DNA of 53,867 nt. Origin: an uncultured Muribaculaceae bacterium (lineage in GTDB: Bacteria; Bacteroidota; Bacteroidia; Bacteroidales; Muribaculaceae). Below, one piece after another: positions 8,426 to 16,360 of the stretch. Position 1 is the first letter of the stretch. Each line of letters starts with the position of its first letter. The notes below the pieces were generated by a model. It was not told the origin of the DNA. It saw nothing but the letters and a program-made list of their open reading frames with translations, and ran no database searches. The DNA lies in contig CAUBWJ010000014.1 in the NCBI GenBank assembly GCA_958439725.1, forward strand, positions 1 through 53,867. The letters run 5' to 3'. Both the position numbers and the translations under genes were made by a program.

Positions 8426-9745
8426 TTACTTCTCGCGCATGAACACGTTGATGGGGGTGCCGCAGAAGTCCCAGTTCTCGCGAATCTTGTTCTCGAGATA
8501 ACGGCGGTAGGGCTCCTTGACCCATTGGGGAAGGTTGCAGAAAAAAATGAAAGTGGGCACCACGGCGTCCTTCAGCATGGTGATATACTTAATCTTCACA
8601 TACTTGCCCTTGTTGGCTGGCGGCGGATAGGCGGCGATGGCCTCCTGCATCACGGTGTTGAGCTGCGAGGTGGGCACGGTACGACGGCGGTTTTCATATA
8701 CCTGCAGCGCGGTCTCCAGCACCTTGTAGATGCGCTGCTTGTTAAGAGCCGAGCCGAAAATTATGGGGAAATCGGTGAAGGGGGCGAAGCGGCGGCGTAT
8801 CGCATCCTCGAAATGCTTCATGGCCTGCACCGATTTGTCGGTGGCGAGATCCCATTTGTTCACGCACACCACCAGGCCCTTGCGGTTGCGCTGCACGAGC
8901 GAGAAGATGCTCACGTCCTGCGCCTCGATGCCGCGGGTGGCGTCAATCATGAGAATGCACACATCCGAAGCCTCGATAGCCCTGATGGAGCGGATCACCG
9001 AATAGTATTCTATATCCTCGTTAACCTTGTTTTTCTTTCGGATGCCGGCGGTGTCCACAAGGTAGAAATCGAAGCCGAACTTATTGTAACGGGTATAGAC
9101 TGAGTCGCGAGTGGTGCCGGCTATGTCGGTGACAATGTGGCGCTCCTCGCCCATGAAAGCGTTGACGATGGATGACTTTCCGGCGTTAGGACGGCCGATA
9201 ATGGCGAATTTGGGAAGGTTTTCCAGACGTTCGCTCTCCTCCTCGTCGGCCTCCGGAAGCTTCTTCACCACCTCGTCAAGGAGGTCGCCCGTGCCGTATC
9301 CGTTGACAGCCGACACGGGATAAGGCTCGCCGAGACCCAGCGAATAGAACTCGGGCACATTGTAGAGCCAGTCGTTGGAATCCACCTTGTTCGCAACGAG
9401 AATCACAGGTTTCTTGGAGCGGCGCAGAATGGAGGCCACATGGTCGTCAAGGTCGGTGACTCCGTTCATCGAATCGACCACGAAAAGAATCTCGTCGGCC
9501 TGCTCGATGGCAAGCTCAACCTGCTTGTTGATCTCGGATTCGAAGATATCGTCGGAGTTCACCACCCAGCCGCCGGTGTCGATGATCGAGAATTCCTTTC
9601 CGGCCCAGTCGACCTTTCCATACTGGCGGTCGCGGGTGGTGCCGGCGGTGTCGTCGACAATGGCTGTGCGTGTCTGAGTAAGGCGGTTGAAGAGCGTGGA
9701 CTTGCCCACGTTGGGGCGCCCCACTATTGCTATCATCTGTCCCAT
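8426..9745 (-). CDS. der: Ribosome assembly GTPase Der (EngA)
   Basis: An essential double GTPase for 50S subunit maturation. Two consecutive G domains are visible. G1 motif GRPNVGKST at residues 8-16 has its switch/G3 DTGGW (about 57). The second G1, GRPNAGKSS near residue 183, has G3 DTAG and G4 NKWD. The C-terminal ~90 residues form the KH-like domain (NTVMQEAIAAYPPPANKGK...). The 439 aa length is typical. It lies just downstream of era on the same strand but has its own -7 box in the gap. Confidence 0.96.
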   Translation of the reverse strand: MGQMIAIVGRPNVGKSTLFNRLTQTRTAIVDDTAGTTRDRQYGKVDWAGKEFSIIDTGGWVVNSDDIFESEINKQVELAIEQADEILFVVDSMNGVTDLDDHVASILRRSKKPVILVANKVDSNDWLYNVPEFYSLGLGEPYPVSAVNGYGTGDLLDEVVKKLPEADEEESERLENLPKFAIIGRPNAGKSSIVNAFMGEERHIVTDIAGTTRDSVYTRYNKFGFDFYLVDTAGIRKKNKVNEDIEYYSVIRSIRAIEASDVCILMIDATRGIEAQDVSIFSLVQRNRKGLVVCVNKWDLATDKSVQAMKHFEDAIRRRFAPFTDFPIIFGSALNKQRIYKVLETALQVYENRRRTVPTSQLNTVMQEAIAAYPPPANKGKYVKIKYITMLKDAVVPTFIFFCNLPQWVKEPYRRYLENKIRENWDFCGTPINVFMREK

Positions 9746-9771
9746 GTGTGGCTGCGGTTATGAGGTTAAGC

Positions 9772-9793
9772 CGGGGCGGCACATGCCGCCCCG
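9772..9793. other. Perfect GC-rich palindromic hairpin between era and der
   Basis: Ten perfectly paired bases (CGGGGCGGCA / TGCCGCCCCG) flank a 2-nt spacer. It lies after the era stop and just downstream of the der -7 box, so it would form the very 5' end of the der mRNA. No T-run follows, so it is not a standard terminator. Confidence 0.6.
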
Positions 9794-9797
9794 ACTG

Positions 9798-9805
9798 CAA
9801 AGTTA
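9798..9805 (-). promoter_or_regulatory. -7 box for der
   Basis: TAACTTTG on the minus strand, 52 nt upstream of the der ATG and just before the GC-rich hairpin. The -33 match is weak. Confidence 0.45.
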
Positions 9806-9812
9806 GCGATTA

Positions 9813-10703
9813 TTATTCAATGTAGCCGAATGCCTTGAGCTTGTTTTCGCGGTTGCGCCAGTTGGCCTCCACTTTCACGAACAGCTCAAGATACACCTTC
9901 TTGCCGAAGAAAGCCTCGATATCCTTGCGGGCCTCGGTGCCCACCTTCTTGAGCATGGAGCCGCCGTGGCCTATCAGGATGCCTTTCTGAGTATCGCGCT
10001 CCACATATATCACGGCCATGATATGGATGGCGCCTTCTTTCTCGTCGAACTTCTCCACTATCACCTCGGTGGAATAAGGCACTTCCTTCTGATAGTTGAG
10101 CAGAATCTTCTCACGGATTATCTCGGTGACGAAGAAGCGCGCGGGCTTGTCGGTGAGAGCGTCCTTGCCGAAATAGGGAGCGTGGACGGGCAGCAGCTCC
10201 ACAATGCGGTTCATGAGGTTGGTGACGTTGAAATGCTCTTTGGCCGACACGGGGAATATCTCGGCGTTGGGGAGCAGCCCGCGCCACACGGCCACCACGC
10301 GGTCGAGGTCGCTCTGGTCTTTGAGCAGGTCAATTTTGTTTATCACCAGAAGCACGGGCACCGTCTCCTTGGCAACCTTGGCGAGATAATCGGCGTTTTT
10401 GGTAGGATCTTCCACCACGTCGGTCACGTAGACGAGCACATCGGCGTCGGTCAGCGCACCCTCGCTGAACCCGAGCATGCTTTCCTGGAGCTTATATTTG
10501 GGGGAGAGCACGCCGGGAGTGTCGGAAAACACTATCTGATAGTCGTCCGTGTTCACTATTCCCATTATGCGGTGGCGCGTGGTCTGGGCCTTGGAGGTGA
10601 TTATGCTGATGCGTTCACCCACGAGGTCGTTCATCAGGGTTGACTTTCCTACGTTGGGGTTACCGACTATATTTACAAAACCGGCTTTGTGATTCTCTGT
10701 CAT
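9813..10703 (-). CDS. era: GTPase Era
   Basis: Binds 16S rRNA near its 3' end and acts in 30S maturation. The 296 residues carry G1 GNPNVGKSTL (15-24), the switch-II DTPGV and G4 NKIDLL (about 120). A C-terminal KH domain includes the GHGGSMLKKVG loop at about 245-255, expected for RNA binding. Translation starts MTENHKAGFVNIVG. It precedes der, and a hairpin terminator separates it from the upstream fabH unit. Confidence 0.96.
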   Translation of the reverse strand: MTENHKAGFVNIVGNPNVGKSTLMNDLVGERISIITSKAQTTRHRIMGIVNTDDYQIVFSDTPGVLSPKYKLQESMLGFSEGALTDADVLVYVTDVVEDPTKNADYLAKVAKETVPVLLVINKIDLLKDQSDLDRVVAVWRGLLPNAEIFPVSAKEHFNVTNLMNRIVELLPVHAPYFGKDALTDKPARFFVTEIIREKILLNYQKEVPYSTEVIVEKFDEKEGAIHIMAVIYVERDTQKGILIGHGGSMLKKVGTEARKDIEAFFGKKVYLELFVKVEANWRNRENKLKAFGYIE

Positions 10704-10766
10704 TTTGAATTCGGATTATGAGGGTTAGATGAGATGCCAGGCCGCAAGTGTGGCATGCGGCTGCAT

Positions 10767-10806
10767 GAATAAAACACTAATAGCACCCGAAAAGATGCTA
10801 TTAGTG
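10767..10806 (-). terminator. Terminator after fabH
   Basis: An 11-bp perfect stem (10775-10785 with 10796-10806) is followed on the minus strand by TTTTATTC. It separates the yceD-rpmF-fabH unit from era. Confidence 0.7.
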
Positions 10807-10883
10807 CTGATTTTTTCAGAATTTTAATTGACGGAAGGCCATGCTGAGGCTACCAGCCATGACGGCTTTCCGGAGCAGGGGAA

Positions 10884-11867
10884 TCAGAGATCCCAGATGA
10901 GATACATGGCTCCCCAGGTGAACCCTGCGCCGAATGCGGTGAGGATTATGCGGTCGCCTTTCTTGAGGCGGTCCTTATACTCGTCCAGACAGATTGGAAT
11001 CGAGGCGGCGCTGGTGTTGCCGGTGTGCTCGATGTTCACAAGCACCTTCTCGGGAGCGATGCCGGCGCGCGAGGCCACAGCCTCGATTATGCGGAGGTTG
11101 GCCTGATGGGGCACGAGCCAGTCAACGGTCTCCATGGTGAGATTGTTGCGCTTGGCAACCTCGAGGGTCGACTCGAGCATGTCGGTCACGGCATGCTTGT
11201 AGACATAGCGGCCGTCCTGGAATATGTAGTGCTCTCCGGCATCTATGGTCTCGTGGGTCGCGGGCTTTACGGAACCGCCGGCCTTCATGATGAGATGCTC
11301 GCAGCCGTCGCCGTCAACGTGGAACACGGCATCGATCACGCCTGTGGCCTCCTCGGTGGGCTCGACGAGCACAGCGGCTGCGCCGTCGCCGAAGAGCGGA
11401 CAGGTGGAGCGGTCGGTGTAGTTGACCATCGACGACATCTTCTCTGCAGCCACCACAATCACCTTCTTATAGAGACCGCCGCGGATATATGCGTTGGCAT
11501 CCTGAAGAGCCACGATGAATCCTGCGCAGGCAGCCTGTATGTCGTAGGCATAGCAGTTGGTCAGCTTGCAGTTGTGGGCAATCACCGAAGCGGTGGAGGG
11601 AAAACGGTAGTCGGGGTTGGAGGTGGGGCAGATGAGCAGGTCTATTTCCTCGGGTTTGAGACCTTTGGATTCGAGCAGACGCTCAACGGCCTTCTCGCCG
11701 AGATACGATGAGCCGGCTCCTTCTTTCTTGAGGATGTGACGGCTTTTGATACCCACGCGGGTGGTGATCCACTCATCGTTGGTGTCGACCATTTTCGACA
11801 GCATCTCGTTGTCGAGAATGTCGTCGGGCACATAGGAGGCTATGCCGGAAATTCTTGCATGAAGCAT
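10884..11867 (-). CDS. fabH: 3-oxoacyl-ACP synthase III (FabH)
   Basis: Starts fatty acid synthesis by condensing acetyl-CoA (or a branched starter) with malonyl-ACP. An in-frame ATG at 11984 exists, but MLHARISGIASYVPD at 11867 matches the family N-terminus and gives 327 aa, the usual length. The catalytic Cys114 lies in QAACAGF. His and Asn of the triad are in VPHQANLRI and EHTGNTSAAS. It lies downstream of yceD and rpmF, a widely conserved arrangement linking lipid synthesis and ribosome genes. A terminator-like hairpin lies between rpmF and this gene, so it may be partly uncoupled from them. Confidence 0.95.
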   Translation of the reverse strand: MLHARISGIASYVPDDILDNEMLSKMVDTNDEWITTRVGIKSRHILKKEGAGSSYLGEKAVERLLESKGLKPEEIDLLICPTSNPDYRFPSTASVIAHNCKLTNCYAYDIQAACAGFIVALQDANAYIRGGLYKKVIVVAAEKMSSMVNYTDRSTCPLFGDGAAAVLVEPTEEATGVIDAVFHVDGDGCEHLIMKAGGSVKPATHETIDAGEHYIFQDGRYVYKHAVTDMLESTLEVAKRNNLTMETVDWLVPHQANLRIIEAVASRAGIAPEKVLVNIEHTGNTSAASIPICLDEYKDRLKKGDRIILTAFGAGFTWGAMYLIWDL

Positions 11868-11989
11868 GATTGTGTGGAAATTTTTCAGTGTATGTCTTGG
11901 GAAATGTGCGGACACGACACGCATTCCCTCCTCACCGTGAGCCTTCGCTTGGACGCGGGGCCCGGACAGGGGGAATACAGTCATATCGC

Positions 11990-12020
11990 AAAAAAAGCGG
12001 AGCCGGGGAGGTATCCCCGG
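11990..12020 (-). terminator. Intrinsic terminator/attenuator between rpmF and fabH
   Basis: Stem CCGGGGA/TCCCCGG (12003-12020, 4-nt loop) is followed on the minus strand by CTCCGC and seven Ts (11990-11996). It would stop or attenuate transcription of the operon before fabH. Confidence 0.65.
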
Positions 12021-12049
12021 ACATCACGCGCGGAGGGAGAGGTCCGTAA

Positions 12050-12235
12050 TCAGACTGCCTCCGACTTTTCGATGGCTACTTTGCCGCGATAGTAACCGCA
12101 CTCGCCGCATACGGTGTGGTAGATATGCCATGCACCGCAGTTGGGGCAGATAGCCAGTGTGGGAGCCACGGCCTTGTCGTGGGTACGACGCTTGGCCGTG
12201 CGGGTCTTGGATTGTTTTCGTTTAGGATGTGCCAT
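12050..12235 (-). CDS. rpmF: 50S ribosomal protein L32
   Basis: A 61-residue ribosomal protein. The N-terminus MAHPKRKQSKTRTAKRRTHD is the classic basic L32 start. Two CxxC pairs, CPNC and CGEC, form the zinc ribbon, so this is the zinc-binding form. It lies 69 nt downstream of yceD. Confidence 0.97.
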   Translation of the reverse strand: MAHPKRKQSKTRTAKRRTHDKAVAPTLAICPNCGAWHIYHTVCGECGYYRGKVAIEKSEAV

Positions 12236-12304
12236 TGTTGTTCGGTTTTATTCTTAATGGTTTTATTTTGTTTCGCTTGAGTTTCGCAGTTGGAGAGCGG
12301 AGGG

Positions 12305-12913
12305 TCACTCGTCGGAGTCGCCGCCGTCGGAATCACTGTCCTTGAGCTTGCGGAGTTCGTCCCAGCGGGGATCTGAAGGCTGGTCGGAGGGCTGGTCGGG
12401 CATCGAGTCCATTTCTTCAATCAGGGTTTCCTCGAGTTCGGCGTCCTCGTCGTCGGTGCGGCGCGCGCGGTGCTTGCGGAGCATGGCGCTCATCTGGCGG
12501 TTGCACTTGCCGAGCGGATGCACATGCTTGATGGGAACGGCCAGAGCCACGGTGTCGTAAATCATATAGGCCACGTTGAGGTAGCTGTCTGATTCAGGAA
12601 TCACGAGCAGGTCGTCGGAATCGTCGTTGTAATCCTCGCCATATTTCACCGATATGGCATAGGATGTGGCGATAGGGAAAATCAGGTCGTCGAGGCAGCG
12701 GTCGCAAATCAGCGTCACTGTCCCTTCAATCTGGAAATCAAGATTGTAAAGCTCGCCATTATGATTGACCGTAAGGCTTACGGTGAGGTCGGCATCATGG
12801 ATGTCGGCGCTCTCCATATTCACGAAGAACTGCTTTCCGAGATGATACTCGAAAGTCTGCGTGCCCTCGGGCATACTCTTCAGAGGGAGCTTGTATTCAG
12901 TAAATTTTCCCAA
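12305..12913 (-). CDS. yceD: YceD/DUF177 family protein
   Basis: The DUF177 family is widely found upstream of rpmF and is linked to large-subunit rRNA processing or accumulation; the mechanism is not established. The 202-residue protein has the family centre with CDRCLDDL (about 69-76). It also has the following GEDYND...IPESDSYLNVAYMIYD segment. The C-terminal ~45 residues are highly acidic (EDAELEETLIEEMDS, and a DSDGGDSDE end). It starts the yceD-rpmF-fabH unit behind a near-consensus promoter. Confidence 0.88.
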   Translation of the reverse strand: MGKFTEYKLPLKSMPEGTQTFEYHLGKQFFVNMESADIHDADLTVSLTVNHNGELYNLDFQIEGTVTLICDRCLDDLIFPIATSYAISVKYGEDYNDDSDDLLVIPESDSYLNVAYMIYDTVALAVPIKHVHPLGKCNRQMSAMLRKHRARRTDDEDAELEETLIEEMDSMPDQPSDQPSDPRWDELRKLKDSDSDGGDSDE

Positions 12914-12944
12914 GACGGTTTAGAAATTGATTGAAAAAACTCCG

Positions 12945-12976
12945 CAAATTTAGCGATTATCTTCCACTCTTCCAAA
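12945..12976 (-). promoter_or_regulatory. Consensus Bacteroidota promoter for yceD-rpmF
   Basis: On the minus strand TTTG (12973-12976) is followed after exactly 20 bp by TAAATTTG (12945-12952). The box is 31 nt from the yceD ATG. It is one of the two best matches in the window to TTTG-N(19-21)-TAnnTTTG. Confidence 0.8.
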
Positions 12977-13033
12977 GTTTTTTTATCATCCGGCTTTTTT
13001 GGTGTTTAAAAACCGTGCGCCGAGTGCAGGGAT

Positions 13034-13822
13034 TTATTTGAAAATTGTGTTGAGGAGAGCAGCAAGCCGCAATCCTCCGGCGAGGAACTGGCGCTCTATC
13101 ACCGGAGTCCACTGCGCCACTTCGTCGTAGCTCATGGAGGCTCCGGCGGGAGTATGCTCGTAGATGGCATTGGCTATCTCGATGGTCTGCTTGGCCCAGT
13201 CGTCGATGGAGCCTGCCACGGCGGCGCGCTGCTCGCGGAGCGACGCGCGGTCAATCTGGTCGGCCCATTCGGTATAGCTCCATTTGTGGGCCGATTCGGG
13301 GAGCGCCGAGTCCCATACGGAATGCAGGTTCTGCTCGCGGCCGAAGTATCTCACCTTGATGCGGTTTCCGCCCAGGTCGGCGCTACGGCCCATGTGGAGT
13401 GGCTGATGCATGTCGCCCACAAGATGCACGAGCATTTTCAGAGCCTCGGCCTTGGCGGGAACGGCGGCAGCGGTGTCGGTAAGGATCTCTATGCGCGATT
13501 TTATGGCAGTGACCACGTCGCCGGCGGGGTTGGCATAGGCTTCCTCATAGCGTTCGTCGGGGTTAACGTTCTTGTAATGCCAGGTCTTGCTGTAGGCATA
13601 CTCAGGCGTGTGGCTTGCATTGTCGAGCCAGTTCGACCAGTAAATCATCGACCGGCCCTCGAGCAGCGAGTCCACGGCCGCGCGCGCCGCGGGAGTAAGA
13701 TGGCGTTCGGCAATGGCCGCGGTCACGTCGTGGCCTTTCTGTCCCCAGCCGAAAGCGTTCAGAGCCGTCAGCAGCACGGCACCAAGCACGAGCGGGCGGC
13801 GCAAATAAGCGTTTATAAGCAT
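13034..13822 (-). CDS. Secreted S1/P1-family nuclease
   Basis: Zinc-dependent nuclease of the S1/P1 family, cleaving single-stranded DNA/RNA and 3'-nucleotides; it may scavenge nucleotides in the periplasm. I chose the ATG at 13822 (262 aa) over one 63 nt upstream because MLINAYLRRPLVLGAVLLTA forms a proper signal peptide. Cleavage after AFG would leave Trp at the mature N-terminus (WGQKGHDV), the residue whose amino group binds zinc in this family. Further metal ligands are seen in HYKNVN, LVHLVGDMHQPLH and NLHSVWD. It lies 102 nt downstream of pgi on the same strand. Confidence 0.9.
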   Translation of the reverse strand: MLINAYLRRPLVLGAVLLTALNAFGWGQKGHDVTAAIAERHLTPAARAAVDSLLEGRSMIYWSNWLDNASHTPEYAYSKTWHYKNVNPDERYEEAYANPAGDVVTAIKSRIEILTDTAAAVPAKAEALKMLVHLVGDMHQPLHMGRSADLGGNRIKVRYFGREQNLHSVWDSALPESAHKWSYTEWADQIDRASLREQRAAVAGSIDDWAKQTIEIANAIYEHTPAGASMSYDEVAQWTPVIERQFLAGGLRLAALLNTIFK

Positions 13823-13924
13823 GAAATGCGTGATTATGAATGGTGAAAAGGAACAGGGGGTATGCCAAAACCGTGATTCTGACATACCTCCTATACCTCT
13901 TTAATATTTGTATTATAGAATTAT

Positions 13925-15265
13925 TTACTTGTTGAGACGAGCCTTGATGGCTTCGGTGTCGGCCTCATAGCCGGGCTTCTCGAGGAGAGCGAACATATTG
14001 CGCTTGTAAGCCTCCACGCCGGGCTGGTTGAAAGGATTCACGCCAAGCATGTAGCCGGATATGCCGCAGGCTTTCTCGAAGAAGTAGATGAGCTGACCAA
14101 GATAGCATTCGCGCAGGGCGGGAATGGTTATGCGGAGATTGGGCACACCGCCGTCAACGTGGGCGAAGCGGGTTCCGAGCTCGGCCATGTGGTTTACGGC
14201 GTCCACGCGCTTTCCGGCAATGTAGTTCAGTCCGTCGAGATTATCGTTGTCGGTGGGAATGAGCACCTCGTGGTCGGGAGTCTCCACAGAAAGCACGGTC
14301 TCGAAAATGGTGCGCTCGCCATCCTGGATCCACTGGCCCATTGAGTGAAGGTCGGTGGAGTTGTCTACAGCGGCGGGGAATATGCCCTTGTGGTCCTTGC
14401 CTTCGCTTTCGCCGTAGAGCTGTTTCCACCATTCGCCGAAGTAATGAAGCTTGGGACAGTAGTTTACCATAATCTCGATCTTCTTTCCGGCGCGGTAGAG
14501 GGCGTTGCGGGTGGCGGCGTAGAGAAGAGCGGGGTTGGAAGCGTAGTCATCCGAGGCGGTGGCCTCCATCATCTGTTTTGCTCCGCCCAGAAGCTCCTCT
14601 ATGTCATAACCGGCAACTGCGATGGGAAGCAGACCCACGGGGGTGAGCACCGAGAAGCGGCCGCCCACGTTGTCGGGAACCACGAATGTGGTGTAGCCCT
14701 CTTCATCGGCCATCTGGCGCAGGGCGCCTTTTTTAGCGTCGGTGATGGCCACGGTGAGACGTGCAGCCTTTTCCTTGCCCACATTGCGCTCGAGCAGCTC
14801 GCGAAGAATGCGGAAGGCAATCGCGGGTTCGGTGGTGGTACCCGACTTGGAGTTGACGATAAGGCCGAATTTCTTGTCGGTCAGATAGTCTATAAGTTCA
14901 TACAGATAATCCTCACCGATGTTCTGGCCGGCGAAAATCATCTTCACGCCCTTGTGGTGTGCTTTGTAGGCCGAGAAGCTGTCGCTGAGAGCCTCTATCA
15001 CAGCCTTGGCACCGAGATAGGAGCCTCCGATACCAATCGACACCACAACCTCGCACTCCTTCTGCAGATAAGCCGCAGTTTCCTTTATGCGGGCTATTTC
15101 ATCGGCGGGAACCTCGGCGGGAAGTTTCACCCATCCCAGAAAGTCGTTACCGGCTCCTGTGCCGTTCTTTACAGTGTTGAGGCACTCCACAGCCTCGGCA
15201 TGCAGGGCGTCGATGTCGGCCCTGGGGATAAGAACATTCTTGATGTTCAGCTCAATGGTATTCAT
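13925..15265 (-). CDS. pgi: Glucose-6-phosphate isomerase
   Basis: Interconverts glucose 6-phosphate and fructose 6-phosphate. The 446 aa length corresponds to the shorter bacterial type rather than the ~550 aa form. The sugar-phosphate binding signature VVSIGIGGSYLGAKAVIEAL is near residue 75. NSKSGTTTEPA follows near 140, and DNVGGRFSVLTPVGLLP near 195. The end segment GVEAYKRNMFALL carries the conserved Lys of the C-terminal signature. It follows gpsA by 58 nt. Confidence 0.96.
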   Translation of the reverse strand: MNTIELNIKNVLIPRADIDALHAEAVECLNTVKNGTGAGNDFLGWVKLPAEVPADEIARIKETAAYLQKECEVVVSIGIGGSYLGAKAVIEALSDSFSAYKAHHKGVKMIFAGQNIGEDYLYELIDYLTDKKFGLIVNSKSGTTTEPAIAFRILRELLERNVGKEKAARLTVAITDAKKGALRQMADEEGYTTFVVPDNVGGRFSVLTPVGLLPIAVAGYDIEELLGGAKQMMEATASDDYASNPALLYAATRNALYRAGKKIEIMVNYCPKLHYFGEWWKQLYGESEGKDHKGIFPAAVDNSTDLHSMGQWIQDGERTIFETVLSVETPDHEVLIPTDNDNLDGLNYIAGKRVDAVNHMAELGTRFAHVDGGVPNLRITIPALRECYLGQLIYFFEKACGISGYMLGVNPFNQPGVEAYKRNMFALLEKPGYEADTEAIKARLNK

Positions 15266-15323
15266 GGTTAAAAACTGTTAGATATGATTTCTTACTTGAA
15301 CTGGATTGATTGGGGGAACCGCG

Positions 15324-16319
15324 TCAGATGAAGGTCTCCGACATGCGCTTGATGGCGGTGGCCGGCTTCACCTTGCGGTAGAGGATATCGAACACGCCGT
15401 CGAGTATCGGCATCGTCACTCCGAACTTGTTGTTGATTTCGTGGATGCATTTGGTGCCGTAGTAGCCTTCGGCTGTCTGCTCCATCTCCATCCGTGCGGC
15501 CGTCACAGAATAACCCCGCCCGATCATGGAGCCGAAATTATGGTTGCGCGAGAAGCGCGAGTAGGAGGTGACAAGAAGGTCGCCGAGATACACTGAGTCG
15601 CATATCTGACGTGGGCGCGGATTTACGGTATCGACAAAGCGCTCCATCTCGCGGATGGCGTTGCTCACGAGCATGGCCTGGAAATTGTCGCCGAACTTCA
15701 GTCCGTGGACCACGCCCGAACAGATGGCGTAGACGTTTTTGAGCACGGCGGCATATTCTATGCCCACCACGTCGCTGGAAGTGATGGTGGTGAGGGCCGG
15801 CCCCGACAGAGCCGTGGCAAACTGCTCGGCGTGGAAGAGATCCTGACAGCCTATGGTGAGGTAGCTCTTGCGTCCGAGCGCCACTTCCTCGGCGTGACAG
15901 GGGCCACCGATTACGAGAGTGCGCTCGTGGGGCACATTGTATTTCTGCGATATGTAGTCGGTGATTATCAGATTGTCGTCAGGCACTATGCCTTTCACAG
16001 CAGACACCACGTATTTTCCGGAGATATCCACCGTCACCTTGTCCATGTGGCTTTTAAAATAAGGCGAAGGCATTGCGAGCACAATAGTGTCGGCTTTGGA
16101 GCACACCTCGTTTATATCGCTTGTGAATTCTATCTTGTCGGTATTGAACTCCACATCCGACAGATAGGCCGGATTGCGGTGATTGCGCCTGAACTCCTCT
16201 ATGCGGTCGTCGCGGCGCATATACCATAGAATCGAATCGTTGTTGTTAAGCAGGAGCTTGGCGAGAGCCGTTGCCCAGCTTCCGCCGCCCATTACTGCTA
16301 TTTTACCTGGAAAATTCAT
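15324..16319 (-). CDS. gpsA: NAD(P)-dependent glycerol-3-phosphate dehydrogenase
   Basis: Makes sn-glycerol 3-phosphate from dihydroxyacetone phosphate for phospholipid synthesis. The 331 residues begin with the dinucleotide fold MNFPGKIAVMGGGSWATALA. The catalytic Lys region AAVLKNVYAICSG is near residue 190. The motif SRNHNFGSMIGRG follows near 260. It lies 41 nt downstream of lysS and 58 nt upstream of pgi, so the three are probably co-transcribed with the glycosyltransferase in front. Confidence 0.95.
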   Translation of the reverse strand: MNFPGKIAVMGGGSWATALAKLLLNNNDSILWYMRRDDRIEEFRRNHRNPAYLSDVEFNTDKIEFTSDINEVCSKADTIVLAMPSPYFKSHMDKVTVDISGKYVVSAVKGIVPDDNLIITDYISQKYNVPHERTLVIGGPCHAEEVALGRKSYLTIGCQDLFHAEQFATALSGPALTTITSSDVVGIEYAAVLKNVYAICSGVVHGLKFGDNFQAMLVSNAIREMERFVDTVNPRPRQICDSVYLGDLLVTSYSRFSRNHNFGSMIGRGYSVTAARMEMEQTAEGYYGTKCIHEINNKFGVTMPILDGVFDILYRKVKPATAIKRMSETFI

Positions 16320-16360
16320 AATATATTAAAACGTCCGGCAGGGCCGAAGGGTTTAACAAA

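Noticed and set aside
12160..12235. Alternative 114-codon frame overlapping rpmF
   Set aside because: L32 is unmistakable in the chosen frame, with two CxxC pairs and the basic N-terminus.
13823..13885. Longer start of the S1/P1 nuclease preceded by an AGGAGGT-like sequence
   Set aside because: The purine run abuts the ATG with almost no spacing, and the extra 21 residues would bury the signal peptide.
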